Assembly: GCF_014960965.1 (NCBI RefSeq)
Contig: NZ_CP063169.1
Coordinates: 1 to 64,000, forward strand
Length of the DNA stretch: 64,000 nt
Origin: Ruania alkalisoli
GTDB taxonomy: Bacteria; Actinomycetota; Actinomycetes; Actinomycetales; Beutenbergiaceae
Direction of reading: 5' to 3'
The number at the start of each line of letters is the position of its first letter. Positions within the stretch are counted from its first letter, which is position 1. Position numbers and translations under genes: made by a program. The notes under the pieces were generated by a model that saw only the letters and a list, made by a program, of their open reading frames with translations, made no database searches and was not told the DNA's origin. This document shows positions 12,152 to 20,613 of the stretch, one piece after another.

Positions 12152-13201
12152 ATGAGTGAAAACCTGCCCGACCAGGAGACCGAGCGAACTTTTGTCGGCT
12201 GCGTGCGAGAGATGCTAGCTCGACCCGACTTCCTGATTCCGCTCGCTGCCGCAGAACGTCAGTATCGTGATCACTACTACGGTCTCAACTCGGCTGCGCT
12301 TCTGGAAGATCTATTCTTCGATGCGCTCGGCAACTTCGTCCGGCAGACCCGTCCCGACGTTGGTCTGAGGCGACCACCCACTGGCCAGAAGGGCTGGGAC
12401 TACGACTTCAACGGACTCCGCATTTCACACAAGGTGAGCCAGAACATCAGTGCGGTTGCGGCGCTCTGGGACGCAACCAGGCAAGACCTCGCAACGTGGT
12501 CGTTCGATGAGCCGATTACGTATGTGCTAGGTGGCAACACACCACCGACGCAGGTGCGGCTCGTGCTCGGTGACGGTACCGAGATTCGTTGTCGCGCCGC
12601 CGCCAGTCTCACCCCAACCTATCGCCTCGATGGACGGAGCCTGATCGTTGTCAGGTGGCCAAGCTCCGGATCGCAACCATTGCTGCTCAGAGTGGTCGAT
12701 CTTGTGTCAGCTGTCCAAGTGCGTGAGGCGCTGCCGTTTGGGGAACTTTGGGATCTCATCGCCGACCATGTGAGTTCAGGCGGGCCAGCCAACGATATCG
12801 ACGTGCTCGTCACGAACCGTCGGACTTCTCCTTCGGAACGAGCTGCTCTCAACCACGCGCTGGGTAGTGACCCAAGCGTCGACATCTCAGTCCCGATGAG
12901 AAGCGGTGTCTACATCCTCAGCAGAGATACCCTGCAGGATCTGCGCGTTGAGACGAACAACCGTGCTGTCCTGATACCCAAGGATACGGTTGCCGGACTC
13001 CTGACGGAGGCAGTGCTGAGGAGCAACTTCATATCTCTGCCACTTTGGTACTGGGCCTACGCCGAACCCAGGCCCCCAGACATGTACCTTTCACAACGCT
13101 TGGAATATGACGGGCTCTTCAGCGCTCGACGCCAGGATCGGCGGCTGTCGAGGGCCGAATCAACATCAGAGGATTCCGCCGACTGGTCCAGTTCGACGTG
13201 A
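12152..13201 (+). CDS. Candidate type II restriction endonuclease
   Basis: A 349-residue protein I do not recognise by sequence. It is called a candidate restriction enzyme because it stands 46 bases upstream of a C5-cytosine methyltransferase on the same strand and followed by vsr remains. A possible PD-(D/E)XK-like core is visible: a helix with E52-D53, then WDYDF at residues 82-86 and ISHK ending at K94, where the usual acidic residue before Lys would be Ser. The rest is mixed alpha/beta with no membrane segment. ATG 12152 has GGCAGGA 9 bases upstream; GTG 12134 is possible. Codon use includes more AT-ending codons than the origin genes, consistent with transfer. Function is inferred from context. 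Confidence 0.55.
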   Translation: MSENLPDQETERTFVGCVREMLARPDFLIPLAAAERQYRDHYYGLNSAALLEDLFFDALGNFVRQTRPDVGLRRPPTGQKGWDYDFNGLRISHKVSQNISAVAALWDATRQDLATWSFDEPITYVLGGNTPPTQVRLVLGDGTEIRCRAAASLTPTYRLDGRSLIVVRWPSSGSQPLLLRVVDLVSAVQVREALPFGELWDLIADHVSSGGPANDIDVLVTNRRTSPSERAALNHALGSDPSVDISVPMRSGVYILSRDTLQDLRVETNNRAVLIPKDTVAGLLTEAVLRSNFISLPLWYWAYAEPRPPDMYLSQRLEYDGLFSARRQDRRLSRAESTSEDSADWSSST

Positions 13202-13247
13202 CACCACGACGCGGCTGCTTGCGTACAGACGTTCGAGCTGGCAACCT

Positions 13248-14723
13248 ATGACTATGGATCAGACTGTCGGAGACCCGCGAGCTACCTTTCGCTACATCGA
13301 CCTGTTCGCTGGCATCGGGGGCTTCGCAGCGGCGCTCGAGGGCTTCGGCGGTGAGTGTGTGTACTCAGTCGAGATCGACGAGGCTGCGGCCCAGGTCTAT
13401 GAACGCAACTGGGGTCATTCGCCGCTAGGCGACATCACCCGAGACTCGAACGACGTGGTGATGAACGTCCCGGCGCACGACTTGCTTGCCGCCGGATTTC
13501 CATGCCAACCGTTCTCCAAGTCAGGCGCGCAGCGCGGGATGGACGAGGCTCGTGGCACCCTGTTCTGGAACATCATGAAGATCATCCAGGCCCATCACCC
13601 CACGATGGTGCTCCTCGAGAACGTCCGAAACCTCGCTGGTCCACGCCACCGACATGAGTGGGACGTAATCATCGCCAGCCTGCGGGACGAGGGCTACCGC
13701 GTCTCTGAGCAGCCGGCTGTCTTCTCGCCGCATCTCCTTCCTCTCGAGTTGGGCGGGAGGCCGCAGGTTCGCGAGCGGGTCTTCATCTCGGCAACGTTTG
13801 ATCCGGACGGAGTGCTCGACGGCGTCCCGGCACTGCCCCCACTTCCGAACCTCACGCTTCGCGGGCCAGAGGAATGGGATCTGATTGCGGATCTCCCGGT
13901 TGACCTCGACTTCCACGCGGACTCGATCCAGTTGTCCTCGAACGAGGTCGAGTGGATCGACGCCTGGGAGGACTTCGTCGTAACGATGTGGAAGCATATT
14001 CAGCGCGCGACGCCGGAAGGAGCGAGAGCAGCGCTGCCGGGATTCCCCATCTGGGCTGACCACTGGGTGAAGGTTGAGGACCTCGACGGTTGGATAGCGG
14101 GTGGCCCCACCCCCTACCGTCCCGTCGCAGCCTTGCCGTCGACATGGGTTGAGGTACCACGGTGGAAACAGAACTTCCTGAGGAAGAACGCGGCCTTCTA
14201 CACGCGCTTCAAAGCACAACTGGACCTCTGGAAGGTCCGCCACGACATCGAGCGCTTTCCAGCGTCTCGTCGCAAACTTGAGTGGCAAGCACAGGACGCT
14301 GCACGGCTTTGGGACTGTGTCCTGCAGTTCCGGCCGTCCGGCATCCGCGCCAAGCGACTCACGCACCTGCCTGCGCTTGTTGCGATAACTCAGACATCGA
14401 TCATCGGGCCGCTTCGCCGCCGCTTGAGCACACGGGAGGCTGCGCGTCTGCAGGGTCTGCCTGACAACTTCGACTTCGGGACGCAGAGTGACGCTGCGAC
14501 CTATAGGCAGTTGGGGAACGGTGTGAGCGTAGGGGTGGTGTGGAACATACTGCGGGCACACGCGAATCGGGACGCGGCGATCCTCAGGACCACCGATGTG
14601 GGCCGAGTCCTACTACAGGCACTGGTCGACGACGCCCCGAAGAGCCCAGATGACGTCCTCGAATCTGCCGTTGTAGCTGGCCAGCGACGATTCGAGGAGT
14701 CGATGCTGCCTGTCGCAGTATAG
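13248..14723 (+). CDS. DNA (cytosine-5-)-methyltransferase
   Basis: Transfers a methyl group from SAM to C5 of cytosine, protecting DNA from the partner nuclease. Motifs appear in order: I DLFAGIGG (residues 18-25), IV PCQPFS with the catalytic Cys at 86, VI ENV, VIII QVRERVF, IX RLQGLPDNF and X QLGNGVSVGV. The 491-residue length includes a large variable region of about 250 residues between motifs VIII and IX, the target-recognition domain, so the target site cannot be read. ATG 13248 and ATG 13254 are both possible starts; the ribosome site is weak. No broken motif is seen, so the enzyme is probably active. It is the middle gene of the island. Confidence 0.93.
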   Translation: MTMDQTVGDPRATFRYIDLFAGIGGFAAALEGFGGECVYSVEIDEAAAQVYERNWGHSPLGDITRDSNDVVMNVPAHDLLAAGFPCQPFSKSGAQRGMDEARGTLFWNIMKIIQAHHPTMVLLENVRNLAGPRHRHEWDVIIASLRDEGYRVSEQPAVFSPHLLPLELGGRPQVRERVFISATFDPDGVLDGVPALPPLPNLTLRGPEEWDLIADLPVDLDFHADSIQLSSNEVEWIDAWEDFVVTMWKHIQRATPEGARAALPGFPIWADHWVKVEDLDGWIAGGPTPYRPVAALPSTWVEVPRWKQNFLRKNAAFYTRFKAQLDLWKVRHDIERFPASRRKLEWQAQDAARLWDCVLQFRPSGIRAKRLTHLPALVAITQTSIIGPLRRRLSTREAARLQGLPDNFDFGTQSDAATYRQLGNGVSVGVVWNILRAHANRDAAILRTTDVGRVLLQALVDDAPKSPDDVLESAVVAGQRRFEESMLPVAV

Positions 14724-14728
14724 GAATC

Positions 14729-15191
14729 ATGGACGCCATGCTCCCGAAGCCCCAGCAGGTCGCTGAGCATCCTGGACCGTCTTCGCCAGGCGCCTCGCAG
14801 CGAATGAAGGCGGCGAAGCGATGCGATACGGCGGCCTAACTGGCGCTTCGTGCTGAGTTGCACCCGCGCGGAGAAACGTACCGCGTCGCCTATCCCGTGC
14901 CCTCGGCACGTCGTCGAACGATCGACGCTGCCTCTTCACCCGCGCACATGTGGCCGTTTTCGTCGACGGCTGCTTTAGGCACCGGTGCCCTATGCACGGT
15001 ACCGAACCACGTTCGAACAGCGGTTGGTGGAAGGCGAAGTTGAACGCCATTGACTCGAGACCGTGACACGGGCCATCTGCTGAAGGAGCAGGGGGTGGAG
15101 TGTCGTCCGTGTGTGGGAGCACGAAGCGCCAACTGATGTCGCGGACCGTGTAGTCGCTGAGCTTCGGAGCAGGCGACCGTGGCGTACCTAG
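14729..15191 (+). pseudogene. vsr: Degenerate vsr (very short patch repair endonuclease)
   Basis: Translating this stretch across frames rebuilds a full Vsr protein of about 154 residues in the normal order. The first frame gives SQRMKAAKRCDTAA, a TAA stop at 14837-14839 where a Glu codon is expected, then LALRAELHPRG and YRVAYPV. From about 14935 a second frame gives FTRAHVAVFVDGCFRHRCP and NSGWWKAKLNA. From about 15056 a third frame gives RDRDTGHLLKEQG, and from 15111 a fourth gives VWEHEAPTDVADRVVAEL. So there is one nonsense codon and three frameshifts. The active-site block reads DGCFRHRC instead of the family DGCFWHGC, a further sign of decay. Vsr nicks T:G mismatches made by deamination of 5-methylcytosine, and vsr genes commonly sit beside m5C methyltransferases, exactly as here. 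It ends 14 bases before the stop of the convergent LacI gene. Confidence 0.88.
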
Positions 15192-15205
15192 TGTGCCTGA
15201 CTCGT

Positions 15206-16213
15206 TCAGTCCCGGGTCGACCCGCGCTCGACCAGCCGCACCGGACTGACCAGATGCTCGGCCTCGCTGGGCGGGTCGTCGCCCATCCTGGCCTGGAGCA
15301 GCCGGACCGCGTTGTCGACGATCCAGTCGCTGCTGGGATCAACGCTGGTCAACTCGGGATAGATGTGTGCCCCGATCTCCAGGTTGTCGAAACCGACCAC
15401 CTGGACGTCCTCGGGAACCTGGCGCCCCACATCGCGCAGGCCGGCGAGAGCCCCGATGGCGACGTCATCGGTCACGCCGAAGACGCCGTCGATACCAGGA
15501 TCCGCGGCCACAGCCGCGGCGACCGCTCTGCGTGCGTGGGCGATGTCCAGCTGGGTCATGTGAAGAATGAGGCTCTCGTCGGCCTGGATTCCCACCTCGT
15601 CATGGGCCCTCAGCCAGCCGAGTGTGCGTGCGCGGGACATTCCGAGCGCGTCCTGGCCCCGCTGTCCGCCGGCGATCAGCACTCGTCGCGAGCCGCGGTC
15701 GAGCATGTGCCTCACTGCCAGCCGCGCTCCCTCGACATTGCCCATCATCACGTGGTCGAAGCGCGCCGGAACCTCTCGCTCCCCCAGCAGCACGATCGGG
15801 ATCGAGTCGCGGATCCTGTCCAGCTCTGCTTCCCGCAGGCCCACCACACTGAAGATCGCGCCGTCGTACATATGCAGCCGTGCCAGCGAGAGCGCCGAGA
15901 GCTCCCCTTCCGGGCTTGCCGTCGTCTGCTCGATCACCACCTGCCGCCCCAGGTCTGCGATCGCTCGCGCCACCCGGGCTCCCAGCGCCCCGAAGTAGGC
16001 GTGGTCGAACTGCGGGACCAGCAACGCGATGGAGCCGCTGCGTCCGTACCGCAGGTTCCTGGCGGTGAGGTTCACCTGGTAGTCCAGCTCTGCCACTGCC
16101 CGCAGCACCCGCTCCCGGGTCTCGGGACTGACTCGGCGGCGGCCGCTGAGCACATTGGAGACCGTCATCACCGACACCCCGGCAGCCCGGGCGACATCGG
16201 TCATGGTGGTCAT
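15206..16213 (-). CDS. LacI-family transcriptional regulator
   Basis: Sugar-responsive DNA-binding repressor or activator, 335 residues, usual for the family. The N-terminal helix-turn-helix is TMTDVARAAGVSVMTVSNVL with the hinge-proximal segment YQVNLTARNLRYGRSGSIALL; the rest is a periplasmic-binding-protein-like effector domain ending with VDPSSDWIVDNAVRLL. ATG 16213 has a weak ribosome site; the next Met, three codons in, is also possible. It lies 41 bases downstream of a second LacI gene on the same strand, so the two may share a transcript. Most likely it controls one of the nearby rhamnoside cassettes; this rests on position only. Confidence 0.9.
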   Translation of the reverse strand: MTTMTDVARAAGVSVMTVSNVLSGRRRVSPETRERVLRAVAELDYQVNLTARNLRYGRSGSIALLVPQFDHAYFGALGARVARAIADLGRQVVIEQTTASPEGELSALSLARLHMYDGAIFSVVGLREAELDRIRDSIPIVLLGEREVPARFDHVMMGNVEGARLAVRHMLDRGSRRVLIAGGQRGQDALGMSRARTLGWLRAHDEVGIQADESLILHMTQLDIAHARRAVAAAVAADPGIDGVFGVTDDVAIGALAGLRDVGRQVPEDVQVVGFDNLEIGAHIYPELTSVDPSSDWIVDNAVRLLQARMGDDPPSEAEHLVSPVRLVERGSTRD

Positions 16214-16254
16214 GTGTGGTCCGTTCCGTCGCGGCTCCGTGCTCGGGGACGAGC

Positions 16255-17400
16255 CTATTCTGTCGTCGTTCCCCGGTGCGGAGCGGGGGCGGTGGAGCCA
16301 CGCACCCGGAGGTGGACCTGCTCCTCGACCTGGACGGACTCGGTCCGGCCCGCGATCCTCTCCAGCAGGAGGCGAACCGCCTCGGCTCCGATGCGCGTCC
16401 CCGACTGGTCCACGCTGGTCAAGGACACCAGTGGATGACTGGCCATCGTGATGTCGTCATAGCCGACCACGGAGACGTCCGCCGGACCCAGGCCTGCTTC
16501 GGCTACGGCACGCAGGGCGCCCATCGCGAGCGTGTCGTTGCCGGCGAAGATCGCGGTGGGGGGCTCACGTCTGGCCAGGAGCTCCGCCGCGGACGACTGG
16601 GCCTCCAGCTCATCCCCCCCGGTGTACAGGACCTCCGGTTCCAGGCCCCGACGGCGCATCTGCTCGGTGTAGACCGTGTGCCGGATGGCGTGCGGTTCAC
16701 GCCCCGAACGCTGCCAGTCGGTCGGATCGTCCACCAGGATGTGCTCACGGGCATTGTCGATCGTCAGATGAGTGATGCGAGAGTGGCCGAGATCGAACAG
16801 GTGGGCCATCACCTGATCGGTTCCCGACCGGTCCGCCCCTGCCACGGTGTCGTAGTGCGTCGATACGTCGTGGCGGCCGATGATGACCACGGGGATTCGG
16901 TCACTGAGCGCTTCCAGCCACGCCTCACCGACCATCGGGGAGATGGCGATGATCCCGTCGACCTGCCTGTCGGCGAGGCTCTGCAGCGCGTTACCGGTCT
17001 CGTGCGGGGCGGTGACGGGTGCGACCACCAGTTGGTACGGCGTCCCCACGAGAGTCTCCAGTGCCCCACGCACGATCATCGTGAGGAACTCGTTGCTCAC
17101 CTGGGCGATCTCGATCCCGAGCGTGTGCGAAGGCCCGCGCATGGCTCGTGCCGCTACCCGGGGACGGTAGCTGAGCTGAGCGATGGCGGCCTCCACCTTG
17201 CTGCGCATCTGCGGGCTGACCCCGTAGGCGTTGCGGATGACCTTGGAGACGGCGGCGCGGGAGACCCCGGCCGCGTCTGCCACGTCCTGAATGGTTGCGT
17301 TCCGCGGCGCGGCTCCGAGCGAGGTGCTGTCGCCGTGGCCGGGGTGGACCAGTGATGCCGGCCCTTCAGTGGCGTCGTTGCCACGATCTCTGGTGTCCAC
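16255..17400 (-). CDS. LacI-family transcriptional regulator, divergent from rhamnoside cassette 1
   Basis: A 381-residue LacI-type regulator with helix-turn-helix ATIQDVADAAGVSRAAVSKV starting near residue 35, then the ligand domain (HTLGIEIAQVSNEFLTMIV onward, ending QVHLRVRGSTAPAP). The 34 residues before the HTH are not typical; the true start may be further in than the GTG at 17400. It is divergent from the SBP gene at 17534 with 133 bases between, the usual arrangement of a local sugar regulator and its target operon, so it probably senses the transported rhamnoside or rhamnose. No operator could be assigned with confidence. Confidence 0.88.
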   Translation of the reverse strand: MDTRDRGNDATEGPASLVHPGHGDSTSLGAAPRNATIQDVADAAGVSRAAVSKVIRNAYGVSPQMRSKVEAAIAQLSYRPRVAARAMRGPSHTLGIEIAQVSNEFLTMIVRGALETLVGTPYQLVVAPVTAPHETGNALQSLADRQVDGIIAISPMVGEAWLEALSDRIPVVIIGRHDVSTHYDTVAGADRSGTDQVMAHLFDLGHSRITHLTIDNAREHILVDDPTDWQRSGREPHAIRHTVYTEQMRRRGLEPEVLYTGGDELEAQSSAAELLARREPPTAIFAGNDTLAMGALRAVAEAGLGPADVSVVGYDDITMASHPLVSLTSVDQSGTRIGAEAVRLLLERIAGRTESVQVEEQVHLRVRGSTAPAPHRGTTTE

Positions 17401-17433
17401 AGGTCACAGGCTAGTACCAATTGTGTAGATCGG

Positions 17434-17462
17434 TTGACGAACGCGGATCGTGCCACCTATCG
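17434..17462 (+). promoter_or_regulatory. Candidate promoter of rhamnoside cassette 1
   Basis: TTGACG at 17434-17439 and CTATCG at 17457-17462 are separated by 17 bases and lie about 70 bases before the SBP start. The -35 is good, the -10 moderate. Confidence 0.4.
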
Positions 17463-17512
17463 TCGACCCTGAAAGGATTCAGCGACGTGCGCAGAATGAC
17501 CTGCCGCACTGT

Positions 17513-17530
17513 CTTTGCGAGGAGGCAAAG
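17513..17530 (+). promoter_or_regulatory. Hairpin presenting the Shine-Dalgarno in its loop (SBP copy 1)
   Basis: CTTTGC (17513-17518) and GCAAAG (17525-17530) form a perfect 6-bp stem around the loop GAGGAG, which is the ribosome-binding site of the ATG at 17534. The same structure precedes the second SBP copy at 27372-27389. Confidence 0.55.
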
Positions 17531-17533
17531 CAC

Positions 17534-18841
17534 ATGATCCCCAAGACGTCCCGACGGCACTTCGGTGCCGGGGTGGCAGCCGCGGCTGCAGCTGCGCTCG
17601 CACTCTCGGCCTGCTCCGGTGGAGGAGATGATGACGGCAGTGTCGAGATCACCTTCCTGTCCACATCGGATGAGGACAACACCGCGCTCGCCGAAGCGCT
17701 GATCGACGCATTCGAGGCTGAGAACCCCGACATCACGGTCAATCTCGATGGCCGGCCCGGAGGCACCGAGGGCGACAACCTCATCAAGACCCGGCTGGCC
17801 ACGGGCGAGATGGCCGAGGTGTTCAACTACAACTCCGGATCGCTGTTCCAGGCACTCAACCCGGACCAGAATCTGCTCGAACTCAGCGACCGGCCGTGGG
17901 CGGATTCGCTCACGGACGACTTCACCTCGGTGGTCAGCACCGAGAACGGCCTCTATGGCGGCTCCTATGGCAGTTCCTTCGCCGGTGGCATCGTCTACAA
18001 CGGCGCGATCTACGACGAGCTCGGACTCGAGGTCCCGCAGTCGTGGGACGACTTCATGGCCAACAATGAGCAGATCGCCGCAGCCGGGTACGACCCGATC
18101 ATCCAGACCTACGGCGACACCTGGACCAGCCAGCTCTTCGTCCTGGGCGACTACGCCAACGTCCACGCGCAGGATCCGGACTGGGCTGACCAGTACACCG
18201 CGCACGAGCGCTTCTATGCGGATGAGCCGGCCCTCGCCGGCTTCCGGCACCACCAAGAAGCCTATGAGTCCGGCTACTTCAACGAGAACTACCCGTCGGC
18301 CACCTTTGAGGACGGCGGTGCCATGCTCGCCGAAGGCACCGGGGTGCACTATCCGATCCTGACCACGATCCTCAGCTCCATCCGGTTCAACCACCCGGAC
18401 GCAGTGGAGGACATGCGCTTCATGGCCATCCCCGCCGATGACCCGCAGTACACCTCCGCCACGATCTGGCAGCCGGACGGTCTGTACATCCCGAACACCG
18501 TCGAGGGTGCTGAGCGGGATGCTGCCCTGGCATTCGTGGACTTCGTGACGGGTCCGGACGCATGCGAGGTCTTCATCGAGGCCGTCAATCCCACCGGGCC
18601 CTACGTCAACGGTTGCGAGCTTCCGGCGGATGTTCCTCCGCTCGTCCAGGATGTGCAGTCCTACTTTGACGCCGGCAACACGGCACCGGCGCTGGAGTTC
18701 CTCTCCCCCATTAAGGGCCCGAACCTGGAGAACATCACCGTCGAGGTCGGCTCCGGTATTCGTGGAGCTGAGGAAGCCGCGGCGAACTACGACCGCGATG
18801 TCGAGAACCAGGCACGGCAGCTGGGCCTCGAGGGCTGGTGA
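17534..18841 (+). CDS. ABC sugar-binding lipoprotein (rhamnoside cassette 1)
   Basis: Extracellular solute-binding protein, family 1, that captures the sugar for the two permeases behind it. The 435-residue product begins with a signal of the type SRRHF...LALSAC; the lipobox Cys is residue 27 and a GGG spacer follows, so it should be membrane-anchored. The Arg pair before the hydrophobic core could also suit Tat export. The mature part starts VEITFLSTSDEDN. ATG 17534 is fixed by the GAGGAG site in a hairpin loop. The stop overlaps the first permease by 4 bases (GTGA). It is closely similar along its whole length to the protein at 27392-28696. The exact ligand is inferred from the linked rhamnosidase. 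Confidence 0.9.
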   Translation: MIPKTSRRHFGAGVAAAAAAALALSACSGGGDDDGSVEITFLSTSDEDNTALAEALIDAFEAENPDITVNLDGRPGGTEGDNLIKTRLATGEMAEVFNYNSGSLFQALNPDQNLLELSDRPWADSLTDDFTSVVSTENGLYGGSYGSSFAGGIVYNGAIYDELGLEVPQSWDDFMANNEQIAAAGYDPIIQTYGDTWTSQLFVLGDYANVHAQDPDWADQYTAHERFYADEPALAGFRHHQEAYESGYFNENYPSATFEDGGAMLAEGTGVHYPILTTILSSIRFNHPDAVEDMRFMAIPADDPQYTSATIWQPDGLYIPNTVEGAERDAALAFVDFVTGPDACEVFIEAVNPTGPYVNGCELPADVPPLVQDVQSYFDAGNTAPALEFLSPIKGPNLENITVEVGSGIRGAEEAAANYDRDVENQARQLGLEGW

Positions 18842-19755
18842 CCGCTGCAACCACCGAGGTGCGGGCCGGCAGGTCTCGCAAGGCCCGCACCTCGGGCGTC
18901 TCCCGTCACGCGTATCCGCTGTGGTTCTACCTGCCTGCGGCGGTGTTGTTCCTGGTGTTCTTCGCGATCCCGACGTTCGCCTCGTTCTACTTCAGCCTCA
19001 CGCGGTGGACGTTGTTCGACCAGGAGTTCATCGGATTCGAGAACTACGTCCAATTCTTCCGTGAGCCGCAGCTCTATCAGGGCTTCATCAACACCTTGAT
19101 CTACGGGTTCCTCACCTCTGGGCTGAAGGTCGTGATCGGACTGGCGTTGGCGGTACTCCTGACCTCCGCGCTGGTGGGGCGGCACTTCCTGCGGTCGGTG
19201 ATCTTCTTCCCGGTGCTCGTCTCCACAATCGGGGTCGGGATCATGTTCAAGGCGCTGCTCGACCCCTTCGACGGGATGGTGAACGGGGCGTTGGAGACGC
19301 TCGGTATCACCGGCCCGGGATGGTTGACCGATCCGGACCTGGCGCTGTACTCGATCATCGGGATTGATGTGTGGAAGGGCCTGGGCATCGCATGCCTGAT
19401 CTACATCGCCGGTCTCGTGGCGATCCCGACCGAGTACTACGAAGCGGCGCGGGTGGACGGTGCGAGCAAGTGGGCAGCCTTCAAGAGCATCACCTTGCCG
19501 CTGGTCAAGCCAGCGACCGGGACGGTGATCATCTTGTCGCTGATCGGCGGATTGCGTTCCTTCGACCTGATCTGGGCGACCACCGGTGGTGGGCCTGGCT
19601 TCAGTTCGGATGTAATCGGGTCGGTGATCTACAAGCAGTACCAGGCCGGCTTCTACGGTCTGTCGACCGCCGGGAACGTCGTGCTCTTCGTGGTGGTGAC
19701 GGTGATCATGGTGCCGATCTCGCTGATGCTGAACAAGCGGGAGGTCGAGCAGTGA
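18838..19755 (+). CDS. ABC sugar permease, inner-membrane subunit 1 (cassette 1)
   Basis: Membrane subunit of a carbohydrate-uptake ABC transporter (CUT1, MalF-like), 305 residues. Six hydrophobic segments are seen, the first at FYLPAAVLFLVFFAIPTFA. The cytoplasmic EAA loop that contacts the ATPase reads EYYEAARVDGASKWAAFKSI. GTG 18838 overlaps the SBP stop by 4 bases; its own stop overlaps the next permease by 4 bases. No ATPase gene is present in the cassette, so a shared MsiK-type ATPase encoded elsewhere is likely, as is common for actinobacterial CUT1 systems. Almost identical to 28693-29610. Confidence 0.93.
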   Translation: MTAATTEVRAGRSRKARTSGVSRHAYPLWFYLPAAVLFLVFFAIPTFASFYFSLTRWTLFDQEFIGFENYVQFFREPQLYQGFINTLIYGFLTSGLKVVIGLALAVLLTSALVGRHFLRSVIFFPVLVSTIGVGIMFKALLDPFDGMVNGALETLGITGPGWLTDPDLALYSIIGIDVWKGLGIACLIYIAGLVAIPTEYYEAARVDGASKWAAFKSITLPLVKPATGTVIILSLIGGLRSFDLIWATTGGGPGFSSDVIGSVIYKQYQAGFYGLSTAGNVVLFVVVTVIMVPISLMLNKREVEQ

Positions 19756-20585
19756 GGCGTGAACGCACCATGCGGTGGGTGCTGGGCATCGCCGCGATCG
19801 CGGTATCCATCGTGATCTTCATCGTCCCCTTCATCTTCATCGTGCTGCAGGCGATGAAAACTCGTCAGGAAGCCTCCGAACTGGCCTTTTCGTGGCCGAG
19901 GCAGCTGGCATTCGTGGAGAACCTCATCGAGGTGATCACCCAACGCGACTACATCGTGGCCCGGGCGTTCCTGAACTCCACGATCCTGACCGTGGCCAGT
20001 GTGACCCTGCTGGTAGTCATCGCCGCCATGGTCGGCTATGTGATGCAGCGGCGCGCGTCCAAGATCCGCACGGTGGCGAACTTCTTCGTCCTGGCCGGTC
20101 TCATCATCCCCCCGGCAGTGGTCCCGACCGTATGGGTGCTGCAGAGCCTGGGACTCTTCGGAACACTGCCTGGTCTGATCCTGATCGAGATCACCTTCGG
20201 ACTCGCATTCTCGATCCTGTTGTTCCGGGCGTTCGTGAGCACCATCCCCCGGTCGTTGGACGAGGCGGCGATCATCGACGGTGCCAGCCCGTTCCGATTG
20301 TTTTTTGCGGTGATCATGCCGCTCATGAAACCCACAGTGGTCACGGTCATCGTCGTGCAGTCGGTGCAGATCTTCAACGACTTCGCCAACCCCTTGTACT
20401 TCCTCCCGGGGGACGACAACGCCACGGTGCAGCTCACGCTCTACAACTTCCAGAGCCAGAGCAACAACCAATGGAACCTGTTGTTCATGGACATTCTGCT
20501 GATCACGATCCCCCCGTTGGTCATGTACATCTTCTTCAACCGCCAGATCGTCGCCGGCATGACATCCGGCGCCGTCAAGGGCTGA
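19752..20585 (+). CDS. ABC sugar permease, inner-membrane subunit 2 (cassette 1)
   Basis: Second CUT1 membrane subunit (MalG-like), 277 residues, with an N-terminal transmembrane segment (WVLGIAAIAVSIVIFIVPF) and the EAA loop SLDEAAIIDGASPFRLFF. GTG 19752 overlaps the preceding stop (GTGA). The frame is open about 380 bases further upstream, but that part is a shadow of the first permease. The GH78 gene follows after 28 bases, so transport and hydrolysis are one operon. Closely similar to 29607-30440. Confidence 0.93.
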   Translation: MRRERTMRWVLGIAAIAVSIVIFIVPFIFIVLQAMKTRQEASELAFSWPRQLAFVENLIEVITQRDYIVARAFLNSTILTVASVTLLVVIAAMVGYVMQRRASKIRTVANFFVLAGLIIPPAVVPTVWVLQSLGLFGTLPGLILIEITFGLAFSILLFRAFVSTIPRSLDEAAIIDGASPFRLFFAVIMPLMKPTVVTVIVVQSVQIFNDFANPLYFLPGDDNATVQLTLYNFQSQSNNQWNLLFMDILLITIPPLVMYIFFNRQIVAGMTSGAVKG

Positions 20586-20613
20586 CCACGTCGACTATTG
20601 GAGCAATGAACGT

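Noticed and set aside
14727-15122. 131-codon minus-strand ORF after the methyltransferase
   Set aside because: The plus strand of the same stretch reconstructs Vsr across frames, which explains the DNA; the minus-strand product has no similarity I recognise.
12043-15205. Integrative element using tRNA-Ala as attachment site
   Set aside because: No integrase gene and no repeat of the tRNA 3' end was found between the island and the LacI gene.
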